Source: Pochonia chlamydosporia 170
Taxonomy: Eukaryota; Ascomycota; Sordariomycetes; Hypocreales; Clavicipitaceae
Direction: 5' to 3'
DNA: 64,000 nt
Assembly (NCBI RefSeq): GCF_001653235.2
Contig: NC_035791.1
Span: 4,030,001 to 4,094,000, forward strand
A program made the position numbers and the translations under genes. Positions within the stretch are counted from its first letter, which is position 1. Every line of letters starts with the position of its first letter. A model generated the notes under the pieces. The model made no database searches and was not told the origin of the DNA. It saw only the letters and a program-made list of their open reading frames with translations. This document shows positions 1 through 11,017 of the stretch, in pieces.

Positions 1-1391
1 GAAACTGCATTGCAGCGATGGCAGAACTCGTGTGCTCGGCGTAAACATCCATCACGTATGCTTGAAGAGGTAAACTCGCGATTTGCCCGGCGAACATGAC
101 GATGAATATGCCCACGTCGACAGCAACCCATGACAGACGGTATTCCGCTGTCCAGCCGTAGATTAGCAAGCCAACCGGTACGAGTGTGTAAGTCGCGAAC
201 ATGATTGGAATGCGGGACTCGGGTTTAGGCACTCCATTAGCCTTCTCTGCAGCTCTTTTGTACGTATGGTCCATGATGTAACCGCCAAGTTGTGAGCCCA
301 AGACTTCGCCTAATGCACAAGCTAAGTAATGTAGACCACTGAGCTCAACACGTTGCCCGTAATGCTCAATCCACAACTCGGCGAATGTTGCTAGGACAAT
401 GTAAAGTAAGCCGTAGCTGAAGCCGGAAATAACTGCAGTCGCCTGGATGATAGGGTGAGTCACCAAAAGCCGCATTGGTCGAGAAACTGCCCTTGCCAAA
501 ATGGTGGGCAATTTCTTTCCTTGTTCCAATTTCTCAAATGCTGCGTAGTAGCGTGTGTCGCCCGTTGATTTCCTTAATTTTTCGGCACGTTTCTTAAGGA
601 TGATAGGGGCAAAGGTTTCCTGGAATGTCAGGTATGAGGCGAGAATCATTACGCCTTGGAAGGCAGACGTTGCCCAGAACGACCATCGCCAGTCTGTATG
701 AGCGGCAATGAAACCTCCAATTATGGGACCTAGAAGACTATTAGTTGGGAAGTTTGGAGGTAATGTAACATTACTAGATCTTACCAACGGCAGCGCCGAG
801 CACCGGGATGAGCAGATACATGCCAAGAGACTTGCCTCGCTGTTCAGGCCTCCAGACATCTCCCAGAACTCCGCCAGATAGTGCGTAGATTGAACTGGCC
901 CCAAGACCAGCCATGAATCGTGAAGCAATTAATGTGCCTTTGGTATTTGAGAAGCCGCAAGCAATATTCCAAGCAAGAAACCAGATGTTAGAGGCATGCA
1001 GAATCGGGGCGCGTCCGTAGACTTCTGACAATGGTCCCATGATCAACGGGCCAATCGCACTGGCTAACACGTAAATTGATAATGCCATGACGGCTTCCGC
1101 ACTGTTCATATGGAATTGCTTGGCTATGGTGGGAAGAGATGGAGCCATGATGGTGGAAACCATTATGCGGTTGAAGCCAGTTGCGGACAGGACATCTGTT
1201 ACCGCCCATTTCTTTCCGGTTGACCAATTGAGTGGATTGTCGGCATCATTTGCGCTGAAAGTTACAAGAAAGGGATCGTCTCCTTTGGAGTTAGAGACTG
1301 CTAACTGGGCCAATTCGACCTCTTCTGTTGGTCGCAGGACTGCGGGCTCAATTCTGTCTTCTTCGACTCTGGGTGTTGCTGTTGCCATCAT
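1..1391 (-). CDS. MFS drug/H+ antiporter (DHA1 type), 3' end cut by the window edge
   Basis: Plasma-membrane efflux carrier of the major facilitator superfamily, probably exporting toxic small molecules or polyamines; the substrate cannot be read from sequence. Exon 1 is 1391-785, a 55-bp intron spans 784-730 (GTAAGA donor, CTAG acceptor), and exon 2 runs from 729 off the left edge. The join restores the DHA1 family motif AAVGPIIGGFI. The N-terminal 55 or so residues are hydrophilic and carry the usual NPxNWS element just before the first membrane span. A long hydrophilic loop (residues roughly 275-330) separates the two halves. The C-terminal spans lie outside the window. Two ATG codons are adjacent at the start; I took the first. 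The fungal Flr1/Tpo1-like subfamily is the best fit. The family is secure, the substrate unknown. Confidence 0.88.
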
Positions 1392-4300
1392 TACGTATAG
1401 ATATCGAGAAACTCACAGCACACGTGAAAGTTGTCGGAACATTAAATAGAAATGCTAGTAATTCACAACTATGGACTGTCGGTGTAACGCATTTTATAGT
1501 ACCCCGTTTTTACAGAACGCCGGGCATCCGACGAGCTCCGATGTGGTCTCGGACGGCGAACCCCAGTTATCAGATCATCTTATCAGATCGACTACGAGGT
1601 GCTCATCCCGGAATTTACCCAACTTGGCCTCCGCCTCATAGCGGCCAGAGTTCATTGGTCAAGAAACTTGCGAAGGAACACTAGGGATTACGGTGGGGTC
1701 GAATGGCCGTCATAACTTGAGTCACCAGTAGTCCTAAACGCCGAATGGATTGATGATGCCTTCGGCCGTGATTTGGCGTATCGAGAAAAAGTTCATGACG
1801 CGTCTCACGGCGTGCTTGGAAGTACGTGTTGTGACTTCACACATCCAGATGAGACCTTAGCAGACATAAAATATTGAAGCTGTCTATTGTGGTGTTAGCC
1901 ATGGGCTAGGACCATAACGGATCAAATTTTTGATCAGTCATGGTTAGAAATACGACCCTCTCCTCTTCCAAACGAGAGACAGTGGCATCTTCGTCAGTCG
2001 ACGGGGCAGGAGTCAACAGAGTTTGACAAAAGAAACGCAGTGACCAATAATTGCCAATATTTGCAAATGCTGTACACAGGCGCGGGATCCGTTCACAAGA
2101 AATCAAGCACTGTTCTGGATGACTCTCTTTCATCGCTCTGGGGTCATAATTTGGCGTTCTCTTTGTGGCACTTGCCAGACCTGTCTCGTAGTTGGGCAAA
2201 ACTTGCCGCTACTCTAGGAAGCACGAGACTCACGATGCCCCTTTGAGACAAGATGGAAGAACAGCGTTCCCAAATGTCTCAGTACTCACACGTGGGACAC
2301 TCAGCCAACCCGAAGTGGCTAACACGAGTGTTTATTTCCCCGCGTTTGGCGAGTAACAATGTCTGACCTCACAAAGCAACTTTTTGGAAAGAACAAAGAG
2401 AATATCTTCCAGTGACATGTGCCCTGAGGCCAAAGTTTGTGTGTTCCGTACCTTGGTAGAGTTCAGTCTGTTTCTACTTTGCACAGAAAGAAATAAAGTC
2501 ACAACTGTCCAGACAACAAAGAAACTTCGGGCTTTCATCTGGGGCCCTGCTGTTTGTTTTCTAGACATCCCCTTCCGATGTGGCGCTGCAGGCGTCCCCA
2601 TGAGAAGTCTTCAGTGGTCAGGGTCTGACTCGAACAGCTTATGAAACCCCAGTCGTGGCGTCCAAGTTGGGGCTTGGGTATTATTCCAGAAGAGGGATAC
2701 AACTCCGGAGGTCTGACAGACGGAGATGATTGCAAAAGGTAGTATCTGCAACTCGGTATTATCCTGCAGTGTGTAAAATGAGTTCCCCTCTAATGCAGCC
2801 CTGGTCAGACGCCGTTTGGAGTTGTTGGTTTGCTGTTGAGAAGCCGCAACAAACACACCAACTTTGGTTATGTGTGATGTGGTGTGTTGGCACCAGAACC
2901 GTCATCTCAGGAGCAAGGGATTTAACAGGTAGACTACCCAAATATCCACATGATCATCGAACGGGCAAAATTAATGACGGCACATCAGGATGAACAGCAA
3001 TTTGAGCCTTCATCTCCAGAGGAATTGCTATGGTTGGCCTCTTTAGGCAGGGGCCTGGTGAAGTTCTGCACCATGTGCTATCAGACGCATTTGGGGTTTG
3101 TTGGCTGGAGACTGCTGCTGCCATGACGCTGCGGAATGATATTTACCGGCATACAAGCTCACACGATCAACACTGATCTGGCTATTATGCCTCAAGATTT
3201 TCAGGGCATTACCCAAGATCGTCTAACCTATTACTGCTCATGTTGCATTGAAACGATGGCCCAGACCTGCAACGAATGAACAACGGACGGTACCTGGCGC
3301 CTTTCACTACGGTTGTCTCCGTCATCCCATTTTCAGACGTTAGCTTCAGGAGCTGACATCACATGTTGTAGCGGTAACATCTTGCCAATATTTTCGGTAG
3401 TCTCTTAGTATGATTAACCCCATGGGCTGAACTTGGACCTGCAGTTGCTTCACTATTACCTAGCCACGATGATGAGGTATACTCTAACAACAATAGAGCC
3501 CTTAATGGTATACTGAATGATGCATGGTACTCTCAGCTTGTTAAACCTCCTGCCTTGCTTATGGGTCGCAACCAACAAGCTACACTCACTTTTCCAGCCT
3601 CAATACCAACAACTCCTTGATCCCGGATAAAAAGGCAGGCCATGTGGTCCATCATCATCTTGGAAGGCGGGGGCTTGGCGATCGCTGCCAAGTTGAGGCG
3701 CAAACCACAACCAAGAAGACCCATCTGGGGTTGCCAAGGTCGGGGTCAATGCGGCAGTTGTGTTGCCTCCCATTCGCATTTCTAGGATCATTCCCAAGTT
3801 GACAGTGCGGGCGTTGGGAAGAGGACGAACTGTCCCAGTTCTGGATACTGCGCCAACGACCGTGGAGGAGTTGCATCCAACCTTGGCCGCTTTCAGCTAT
3901 TACACCGGGTACCTGAGCAAGGGTGTTTATCGTGCGTTAGTCTTCGAAGAGCCCCTAAGATTGTCAGCAAAGTTCTGCACGAAGAGCCAAGATTCAAGTT
4001 CACGTCGTGAGAGTTGAGCCTCTAACATGGTGGTACGAATCATAAATAAGGCAGGTTTTCACTGATTCAAACACAGTTCACAGTCACTTGAGAACAAGTT
4101 TGAGCCTCTGGAGTTGTGAATGGCGAGTTCCGTCAGGCACGGTTGCTGTTCACTGCCTTCAACGTCACCAAGAAACAACCATCCAACTCATCAAAATCTA
4201 GGAGAAATTTAGGAGTTTAGCTGGCCGACCACCCGTCCCCCTGCACCTCCGCATTTGGGCTTTGCGGGTCTTGTTCATAAAACGTTGTTGGTGTTGATCC

Positions 4301-4693
4301 ATCTGAACCATGTTACACCAGTCGAGTGGCCAAAATTGCCCTTGGCTAAACATGAAGATTGGCAACGATCTCATTGACCAAAACACACCGCAATCGTCTG
4401 CCCCCCGTCGATCTCTGCAAAAGTTGACTGCTTTTGTATTCCACCCATTATGTCATTAAGGGGATAGAAGTTACCTCTTGCCAAGCATGGGTCACAGAGA
4501 CTACCCGTCCCGTAGTATAAGTGCCCAGTTTCCCGTCTTCCAAGCACCCAATTCTCCTTCTTCTTTACAAACTACAGTCATTCCTTACCTAGTCACTCAT
4601 TTAAGACACTTGCAAAGCATTCGCGCCATTTTCGCTTATTAAGCCATCCAAACTTTACTATTTGTGTAATAACAAAGCCTTAATCAAGTCAAC
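1392..4693. other. Gene-poor intergenic stretch (3.3 kb)
   Basis: Only short, mutually overlapping open frames without family signatures or convincing splice structure occur here. No transposon ends, tandem repeats or RNA gene are evident. The last 200 bases (about 4510-4690) contain a TATA-like GTATAAGT near 4516 and a C/T-rich stretch typical of a fungal core promoter for the secreted-protein gene that follows. One TTGCTCA heptamer (minus strand, 3914-3921) appears to be a chance match. Confidence 0.5.
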
Positions 4694-5204
4694 ATGAAGT
4701 TCATCTCCATCGTCGTTGCCGCCCTTGCTGGCACTGCTATTGCTGCTCCTTTCAAGCGATCTCTGATCGGTGAGGTCACCAGCGTTCTGGGAGGTGTTAC
4801 CGGCAACACCGGTGCTGGTCAGCTTGAAGCCGAGCTTCAGGGTACTCTTGGCGGTGCCCTCGCCCAGGTGAGTCAACTATCCCCTACGCTCTGATATAAG
4901 TGAAGACTTCTTGAGTACATACTAAGACCTAAAATAGATTGAGCAGGCCCTCGGAGGTGTCCCTCTTGCCGACAAGCTCTTGGCTCTCATCCAGGGCGGA
5001 CTTAAGCCTGCTGCTACCCAGGCCATTGGCCAGGCTCTTGTCATGGTTCAGTCCGGGCTCCCTATCAATGCCGTCAACGGCTACCTCGACCAGGCTACCG
5101 GTGGTGTTGTTACCAACCTTGAGGAGACCTTGGGTACCAGCGATCTCGTCACCACCTTGACCGGCGTCACTGGTTTGGCCAGCGGTCTTACCGAGGTCGT
5201 GTAA
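4694..5204 (+). CDS. Small secreted protein, cysteine-free, Gly/Ala/Leu-rich (146 aa)
   Basis: I do not recognise the family. Exons are 4694-4867 and 4938-5204, with a 70-bp intron (GTGAGT donor, AATAG acceptor, phase 0). The N-terminus is a classic signal peptide (MKFISIVVAALAGTAIAAPF) followed by a Lys-Arg pair that could be a Kex2 processing site. The mature part has no cysteine and no aromatic residues apart from one Tyr; it is rich in Gly, Ala, Leu, Val and Thr, with amphipathic-helix character in the middle (residues about 40-100). Such proteins are found in culture filtrates and cell walls of moulds. A TATA-like box and a pyrimidine tract upstream suggest strong transcription. An effector-like or surface-active role is possible but unsupported by any motif. 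Confidence 0.8.
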
Positions 5205-5853
5205 ACGAGGAACGACAGTATCATGGATTGCAACGCCGGTAAAGTGTTGCAGCGTTATGATGGCCATTGCTTTCGATGTCAGATATTTAAGTTAGCCTGA
5301 GATTCTTTTGGGGACAATACATGCATATCTGCCGCCTCGACGGCGTTCTTTGTTGTACTACTATCTTTTGCCACCTTGCGGGGTGCCATTTTGACTGCTG
5401 TGTTGTGTTGTGATGTAACTCAGTCTGCGAAATTCTGCTTTCCGAACTTTTAGACGGTACATGCGGTGACTGTTCTTCACCTCGACGTATCGGATACCTC
5501 ATGCAAGACACATGTGTGTAGCACAGCGGATATATGCTGGGGTGCATTATTACAAAAACGTATCAGAGCATGGTGCTTTCTTGAGACTAGCGATAACAGT
5601 GCAACTGGCTAACCTTTGACGCGATACAGCCGAGCAACAAAAGACGATGACAATGTGGGATCCGTATTCCTCCTAACTAGCAGCTAAATCTACATGCTTG
5701 CCCACAATCACATAATAAATACAAATTCGACTAACCCCTCATCCCAGACTACGGTGCTGTAAGCTGCATAAAGTTCTATGTACACTATCACCTACGCAAG
5801 GCGAGCTATTCTGAAGTTGCCGCGGAAGTGCTTTGAGGCCTCCAGCATGCAAA
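5205..5853. other. Convergent intergenic region (649 bp)
   Basis: Lies between the 3' ends of two convergently transcribed secreted-protein genes. It would hold both 3' UTRs. I see no gene or repeat in it. Confidence 0.5.
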
Positions 5854-6429
5854 CTAGCCAGAGGTGTAGTAAGTCACATCCCAATGGCTCCCCTCGTCCT
5901 ATTCCAAACATTAGTGATCCAATCCGCAAGTTTGAAAGACAAATGGGTTGGCTTACACAATAGATGTTTCCAGACTTGGCCTTCCATTGAGGATACCCGT
6001 CCCCGCGATCCGCAATCTTGGTGAAGGCACTCTTGATGTAGTTGTCCAGACAAGATTGGTGCCTCAAGTCCACCTTGTACCCGTTGTAATGGGAGTACGT
6101 CCCAGATGCATGGCCAATCTCTGTGCCGCCGGTGATGATCAGCGACGAGCAACCCGACGCCTTTTTCAGAGTTATGACTCCATCGACAGTGGCAGAGTTG
6201 ATCTGATCATAAGAAGTGCAGCTCTTGTTCTGCCGATTGGTGCAGCCGCCACTGGAAGAAGCGGTAATGCCGTTCGGCTTCAACTTGGCTTCGGCTTGAG
6301 ACTGGGAAAGCTTGGCTGCAGTAGCAGTAGAGGCGGCCAAGACCGCGGCAGTAAAAGTAAACAGCTTCAATAGGGCAGAGTCAGCATTCAAGAGCTTGGA
6401 TCATTAAATCGTCATTTACTAACCTTCAT
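5854..6429 (-). CDS. Secreted M15/hedgehog-like zinc peptidase-fold protein (152 aa)
   Basis: Three exons: 6429-6424 (only ATG AAG), 6364-5957 and 5898-5854, with introns of 59 and 58 bp. Splicing gives a start MKLFTFTAAVLAAS, a signal peptide, and a short C-terminal exon that completes the motif EGSHWDVTYYTSG before the stop. The central part contains GHASGTYSHYNGYKVDL. His-x6-Asp in that segment plus the C-terminal Ser-His-Trp resemble the zinc-binding pattern of the D-Ala-D-Ala carboxypeptidase / hedgehog fold (peptidase M15). Cysteines are present for disulphides. Known M15 enzymes cut peptidoglycan stem peptides, so action on bacterial cell wall outside the fungus is an inference. The family is assigned from motif shape only. 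The gene model is strong because both splice joins restore the frame and a sensible C-terminus. Confidence 0.75.
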
Positions 6430-7422
6430 GGTGTGTATTTCGCCAACAAAGGAGAGCTTATCGATGACCACAATAGTTGTGGGGAAACAGAAACCGAAAG
6501 CAAGTATTTATAGCCGAGTGAGATCCTTAATATCTTATGCTTACTTTTTCCTTATGTCTCTTCGAAGTCAATTACTCCGCCTTCAAATGCCAATTCGCCG
6601 TGTAAAGTGGCGATAGAAGTCCATATTTGGAAGGCCAAAAATAACTCTGGGTCATCAATTGGTCCGGCTTGCGCTGGCAACTGAGATGTGGCTGCTGAAT
6701 TACAACCTTCTAGGTGCTCGGTGTAACGTCATAAAAGCCTAAATCAAGGCATTCAGCAGATGGTGCATATAGCGGCTTGGGCAAGCCACGTTTTGAAGAA
6801 TTGCCCTTGATTCGACAATACCTGCCTGATTGAGCAAATCCAGCGTCCAGCCTCACGCAAAGGAAGCTTAGCTATTGCAAAGTGCAGGTTACTATAGGCT
6901 GGTGTACCTGATGAAGGATTTAGGCTATGTGTATACTTTCACGAGAGCTGTGGAGTTGCCATGCGTAAGACTTGTCAGTTTCCAAATTCGGAATATTTCA
7001 AAGAAGGAATATCTCTTTCGCACCCAATAAAGCGACTGTTTTGTGAGGGAGAAATGTTAGTACTAATTAGGAGGTTGTAAGGTTTCCATGGTCTTGGGGT
7101 TTGTTGGCTGTTGGATGTAGACAGCTTGGCAAAACTGTAAGTAGTTGCTACTAAAGAGAGAACTCAGCCATGAACCTGAAACTCAAAATCCAGTCTCTAT
7201 TAATGCGGTTATTAGATACGGAAGTACCGATGACTAAACTTGCCGTAACAGCTACATAGTGTTATGAATAGCAGAGTTCCCTTTGACCGAAACTCAACCT
7301 GCCAGTAGAGATATGCGCCGAGGTTTCCAACTTCATGTACTAGCACCTATTCCTTCTGGTGCTCACCCACGGACAGCATAGCAATCGCGCCCCCAACAAA
7401 AGTTTCCAAGTTTCACCGAAGC
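6430..7422. other. Intergenic region (993 bp)
   Basis: Upstream region of the M15-like gene and 3' flank of the siderophore-type transporter. No gene seen. It holds TGAGCAAA at 6831-6838, the reverse complement of the Mac1-type element TTTGCTCA. Confidence 0.45.
6504..6513 (-). promoter_or_regulatory. TATA box of the M15-like gene
   Basis: CTATAAATAC on the minus strand, about 75-85 bases upstream of the start codon at 6429, a normal distance for a fungal TATA element plus a short 5' UTR. Confidence 0.55.
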
Positions 7423-9186
7423 TCAAATAACCTGACCCTTCAGCTGTTTCAAGTTCTTAACATCAGTGTTTCTCCAGAAAGCAACGGCAACGAAGCCAAT
7501 CGCCCACACAGCGGTGCCAGCCGCAAGCATCTTGGATTGGCCTTCAGCGTACGCTCGTTGAATGGCAATTCGAGCAGGACTTCCCACCGGATAACTAAGC
7601 TGGGCTTCAAGTGACGCGTAGATGGTGAGAAGATTGGCCTGTTCCTCGGGTGGAAGGAACTCGGCGAGCTTGATGGGAAAGATGGCCTGCCAGATTGCGC
7701 TTGCGACAGTAGAGCCTATCGCACCGCCAATGCTCGAGAACATGGATAAGACAGCCACAACAACCGCGATGCGCTGGTGATCGGCAGCAGACATGGCTGC
7801 AATAGGCGGAGTGATGATAATGACGCCAGCCGCAAAGGAGATGAAGATTTGGCACATGACAAGGTAGCCGATGTTCATATCCGGCTCCCGGAAGTAGATC
7901 ATGAGGCCCATGAACAGAGTGTAAAGGGGTATACCACCGTACAGGGTGATGGCTTTGTATCGCCCGGTATAGCGGATGGCAAAACCTGTAGCAATGGTAA
8001 AGATGCTGCTGCCAATGCCATAAATCTGGTAAACGTAACTAGCATTGGTGACACTGAGGTTGTGGACGACCTGAAGATAGGAAGTAAACAGACTGCTCCA
8101 GCTGGTATAGCTGAAGAAGAGAACGGCACCGAGTACACAAGCGCCTACCATGTCTCGGTCGAGTAAAAGCGAGTATGGCATAAAAGTGATGGGTGCGAAA
8201 AATCTCTCCCACAGGGCAAAGAGAATCATAAGTACAACACCGAAAACGAGCAGGCAGATGATCAACGGCGATTGCCATCCAAGAGGCTGCAAAGCATAGA
8301 TGTTGAAGGGCAAGAGGAAGAGAGCCAGCCCAGCCGTCAATAAGATGAGACCGACAGCATCAAACTCGCGTAAGTAGTACAGCAGTGATTGCCATGGTGT
8401 TCTCGTTTTCGCTTTTGGTTTGATAAGACCCTGTCTTTTTGCCTTGACGTAATTCAACATCAACACGCCAAATAATGGCAAGCACAGTACCGGCACAATA
8501 ATTGAGAAGAGGCCGAAGCACCACCGCCAGCCAGGTCCTGTGAGGAACGCTTGCGAAATGGGACCGCTCAACCAAATTGTAATAATGTTAGGCGAAGCAG
8601 TAATGGCCGTCATGAGGCCACGATTCTGGAGTTCGGTCGTGTCTGCGACAAAGATGCCGACGCTGTAGAGCAAGGCGTTATTGCCCACGGTCCAGAAGAC
8701 TTGAGCAGCAGCATACATCTCCACGCTATTAGTTGCGGCCATCATGATAATGCCAATGGTTGTGATGAAAAGAGCCATGGCGTAACCATGAGGTCGCCCA
8801 AATACGTCGAGTATCTTGGCGACAGTGAGGTTACAGACACCTCCAAATATGCTGCTCAGGACTAGCACGGTAGGCGTGAGCGAATGCTGCTGAAAGGCTG
8901 ATGTGACGAAAGGATTCAGCGCGTTTCCAGAGCCTTGCTGCATCAGCATGATGAAGTAGACGATCCATATCAAGACATAGACCACAATCAGAGTGGTTTT
9001 CGACCAAACGGTGGCGATGGCTTCAACGCCGAGAACACCGGCTTGAAGCTCTTCATCTGCGCTTGTGTCTCCATCATGCGCCGGCGTGGACTTGTCGCTT
9101 ATATCAAGGACGACTGCGCCTCGACCTTTTTCTGTGTATTGGTCGGTGGCGGCCGGTGCAGTTGAGGAATTTGTATCGTCGTTCAT
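7423..9186 (-). CDS. Siderophore-type MFS transporter (SIT family), copy 1 (587 aa)
   Basis: Intronless MFS protein of the siderophore-iron-transporter group (MirB/Arn/Sit-like), normally a plasma-membrane H+ symporter for ferri-siderophores with about 14 spans. The acidic hydrophilic N-terminus is followed by the first span near residue 65, and the family motif LDVFGRPHGY sits in the loop after span 2. I chose the ATG at 9186 rather than the in-frame ATG 23 codons upstream because it gives 587 aa, matching the 589-aa paralogue at 20054-21823, and because the extension has no counterpart there. The two proteins share order and wording along their whole length (for example VGNNALLYS / VGNNGVLYS). 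It lies at the left edge of the isocyanide cluster, and its upstream DNA holds three TTGCTCA sites. It may carry the cluster product or a metal complex rather than a ferric siderophore; that is inference. Confidence 0.9.
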   Translation of the reverse strand: MNDDTNSSTAPAATDQYTEKGRGAVVLDISDKSTPAHDGDTSADEELQAGVLGVEAIATVWSKTTLIVVYVLIWIVYFIMLMQQGSGNALNPFVTSAFQQHSLTPTVLVLSSIFGGVCNLTVAKILDVFGRPHGYAMALFITTIGIIMMAATNSVEMYAAAQVFWTVGNNALLYSVGIFVADTTELQNRGLMTAITASPNIITIWLSGPISQAFLTGPGWRWCFGLFSIIVPVLCLPLFGVLMLNYVKAKRQGLIKPKAKTRTPWQSLLYYLREFDAVGLILLTAGLALFLLPFNIYALQPLGWQSPLIICLLVFGVVLMILFALWERFFAPITFMPYSLLLDRDMVGACVLGAVLFFSYTSWSSLFTSYLQVVHNLSVTNASYVYQIYGIGSSIFTIATGFAIRYTGRYKAITLYGGIPLYTLFMGLMIYFREPDMNIGYLVMCQIFISFAAGVIIITPPIAAMSAADHQRIAVVVAVLSMFSSIGGAIGSTVASAIWQAIFPIKLAEFLPPEEQANLLTIYASLEAQLSYPVGSPARIAIQRAYAEGQSKMLAAGTAVWAIGFVAVAFWRNTDVKNLKQLKGQVI

Positions 9187-9363
9187 GTTGTAAGCGCGAA
9201 CGAATTCAACGCGAACCAATGACACCAAGGTTATGTCGGAGACTGAGACGGGCAATATAGGATGGTAATAAACTAGAGCTGCAAAAAAGAATCCTAGAAC
9301 ATTCCCTTATGTACCCCCAATGCAACATCTGTAATATGTGTTGGTCGGTGCCATGTACTCGGT

Positions 9364-9371
9364 TGAGCAAG
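9364..9371 (-). promoter_or_regulatory. Mac1-like copper element candidate (CTTGCTCA)
   Basis: TGAGCAAG on the plus strand, i.e. CTTGCTCA on the transcribed strand, about 180 bases upstream of the transporter start. It differs from the yeast Mac1 site TTTGC(T/G)CA only at the first base. Confidence 0.4.
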
Positions 9372-9434
9372 TAATCATCCAAACTCGAGCGTTCCACCAT
9401 GCTGTACCCTTGGCAAATAAGACAGGCCAGGTAA

Positions 9435-9442
9435 CTTGCTCA
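9435..9442 (+). promoter_or_regulatory. Mac1-like copper element candidate (CTTGCTCA)
   Basis: Second CTTGCTCA, in inverted orientation to the one at 9364 and 64 bases from it, about 250 bases upstream of the transporter start. Confidence 0.4.
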
Positions 9443-9846
9443 ATTCATGGATCCTACGAATTGCTCCCGTGCGCGCCACGGTGAGGATGAAATAAAGTAA
9501 GACATTTTCCCCCGTTCTTTTGATCCACCCGCTGGAGGAATCTCTGCCAGCTATTAAGAGCTATGAGGTCGAATACAAATGCAAATACATGATTCAAAAA
9601 ACAAAAAAAATTTCCGGAGAAGGAAAGCTTTGCACATGAAATGTAGCATCAAATCATACTCGTCTCCATGATACTGCGACAAAGTGCCGGACATCTGTTG
9701 TCAATGTAGGCTAAATGCGGAATATGGATCTCTTGGGCATGGGAAAGATCTCTCAGCCGCTCCCGGTCGATCCCACCGAATAGCAATTAGCTCAAACTAA
9801 CTCACTCACTCTTGCAAGGGTATCGGAGAGTGGAGACGGCAGGCAG

Positions 9847-9854
9847 TTTGCTCA
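9847..9854 (+). promoter_or_regulatory. Mac1-type element candidate (TTTGCTCA, exact consensus)
   Basis: Exact match to the yeast Mac1 copper-response element. It lies far upstream of the transporter (about 660 bases) and 130 bases past the esterase stop. Confidence 0.35.
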
Positions 9855-9985
9855 GACTTCAAAATTTTCCCAAACTAATGCTACTTAACCTGCGCCAAAC
9901 ACCAGACACCTTAAGAGTCAGCAACACGTCTGGTCTAAGATTTAAGAGTCTTGTCCTTGCCAATATCAATATCAACTCCTCATTC

Positions 9986-11017
9986 TCACGACTTTATAAT
10001 TCTCATTAGCCAAGCTTGTTTAGCTACAATTGCTGTGCGAATAAGCGGCACATCTGGGTTATCCATCCCATCAAACAAATGGAAAGCTCCAGGCCAGACA
10101 TGCAACTCGCAAGTTGATCCGCAGCGCCACATGTTCGTGGCGTATGTGACGGCTGGATCACGAAATACCTCGCATTCCGCGGCATCAATGTAGGTGGGCG
10201 GAAGGTTTGAGAGATCCTCTGCCCGAGCAGGCGACTGATACGGAGTAATATTGCTTGTGCCCCGTGCTTCACCGACGGCGTGAGACCAAGCCATGCGATT
10301 GGTGATGCCACACCACGGGCTTCCATACTCAAACTGTTGGTCAGAGACACTCTCGCATCGGTCATCAAGCATTGGGGATAGCAGCATTTGTGCTTTGAGG
10401 GGAATCGCCAGAGACTTCCTGTCACGAGCCATGAGGCAGACGGCCGCCGCGAGCGCCGCACCACCAGAGACACCCGAGACAATTATATTTCCTGGGTCAA
10501 TACCAAGTCTGGCCGCGTTTTCGGATACCCAGACAAGCCCGGCATAACAATCCTCTGCCGGTCCTGGGGCGCGAGTCTCAGGCGCAAGGCGGTATTCAAC
10601 TGACATGACGACGCACTCTATCCCCTTGAGAAGATCCCAGAACTCATTGACCCCAGCAAAGCGGTCACCGGAAACCATTCCTCCGCCATGCATGTAATAC
10701 ACAGCTGGTAGGGTAGTTGAAGTGGGTTCCTTGGGCGCAAACACGGACAAGGTGACGCTGTTGCCTTCAGGACCGGGGATAGAATGCTCCGTATGTTTGA
10801 GATGTGGCCTCGTGTTGATGATGCTGTCAGCAGTGTAAGACAACATGTCGCCATCCTCGCCCGCTGACATGCCGCGCATAAATGCGATGTCAAGTTCTTC
10901 TGGAAACAAATAAGAATCGACGATAGGTGCCAGCGCAGGATCAACAGTTGGACGAGGTAACTTGATCCTGGAATCCAACCCTGCGGCTTCGGAATAGGCA
11001 AAAGGGTATGAAGACAT
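9986..11017 (-). CDS. HSL-type alpha/beta hydrolase (esterase/lipase), 343 aa
   Basis: Carboxylester hydrolase of the hormone-sensitive-lipase group (alpha/beta hydrolase 3 fold), predicted cytosolic because no signal peptide is present. The oxyanion-hole motif HGGG is at residues 110-113, the nucleophile elbow GVSGG has Ser184, an acidic residue of the triad falls in the ECEVFRDP segment (residues 281-288), and the catalytic His is His313 in GAFHLF. I chose the ATG at 11017 (MSSYPFAYSE). The frame is open for 45 more codons upstream, but that extension is basic and unlike the family. It lies head-to-tail with the SIT transporter and next to the acetyltransferase-like gene. An ester-cleaving role in tailoring or turnover of the isocyanide product is an inference from context. 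Confidence 0.87.
   Translation of the reverse strand: MSSYPFAYSEAAGLDSRIKLPRPTVDPALAPIVDSYLFPEELDIAFMRGMSAGEDGDMLSYTADSIINTRPHLKHTEHSIPGPEGNSVTLSVFAPKEPTSTTLPAVYYMHGGGMVSGDRFAGVNEFWDLLKGIECVVMSVEYRLAPETRAPGPAEDCYAGLVWVSENAARLGIDPGNIIVSGVSGGAALAAAVCLMARDRKSLAIPLKAQMLLSPMLDDRCESVSDQQFEYGSPWCGITNRMAWSHAVGEARGTSNITPYQSPARAEDLSNLPPTYIDAAECEVFRDPAVTYATNMWRCGSTCELHVWPGAFHLFDGMDNPDVPLIRTAIVAKQAWLMRIIKS

Larger units (their letters stand above)
9187..9985. other. Upstream region of SIT copy 1 (799 bp)
   Basis: No gene seen. The region lies between two minus-strand genes and is the presumed promoter of the transporter. It contains three copies of the TTGCTCA heptamer (listed separately) and an A-rich run near 9595-9610. 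Confidence 0.5.

Noticed and set aside
3914..3921. TGAGCAAG as a copper element
   Set aside because: It is in a gene-poor stretch 780 bases from the nearest start and lies outside the cluster; a match by chance is expected.
1392..4693. Short open frames such as those near 2384-2735 and 3533-3876
   Set aside because: They overlap on both strands, lack signatures and splice partners, and read like noise.
9187..9255. N-terminal extension of SIT copy 1 from the upstream in-frame start
   Set aside because: The paralogue at 20054 lacks it, and the 587-aa form from 9186 matches it in length and layout.
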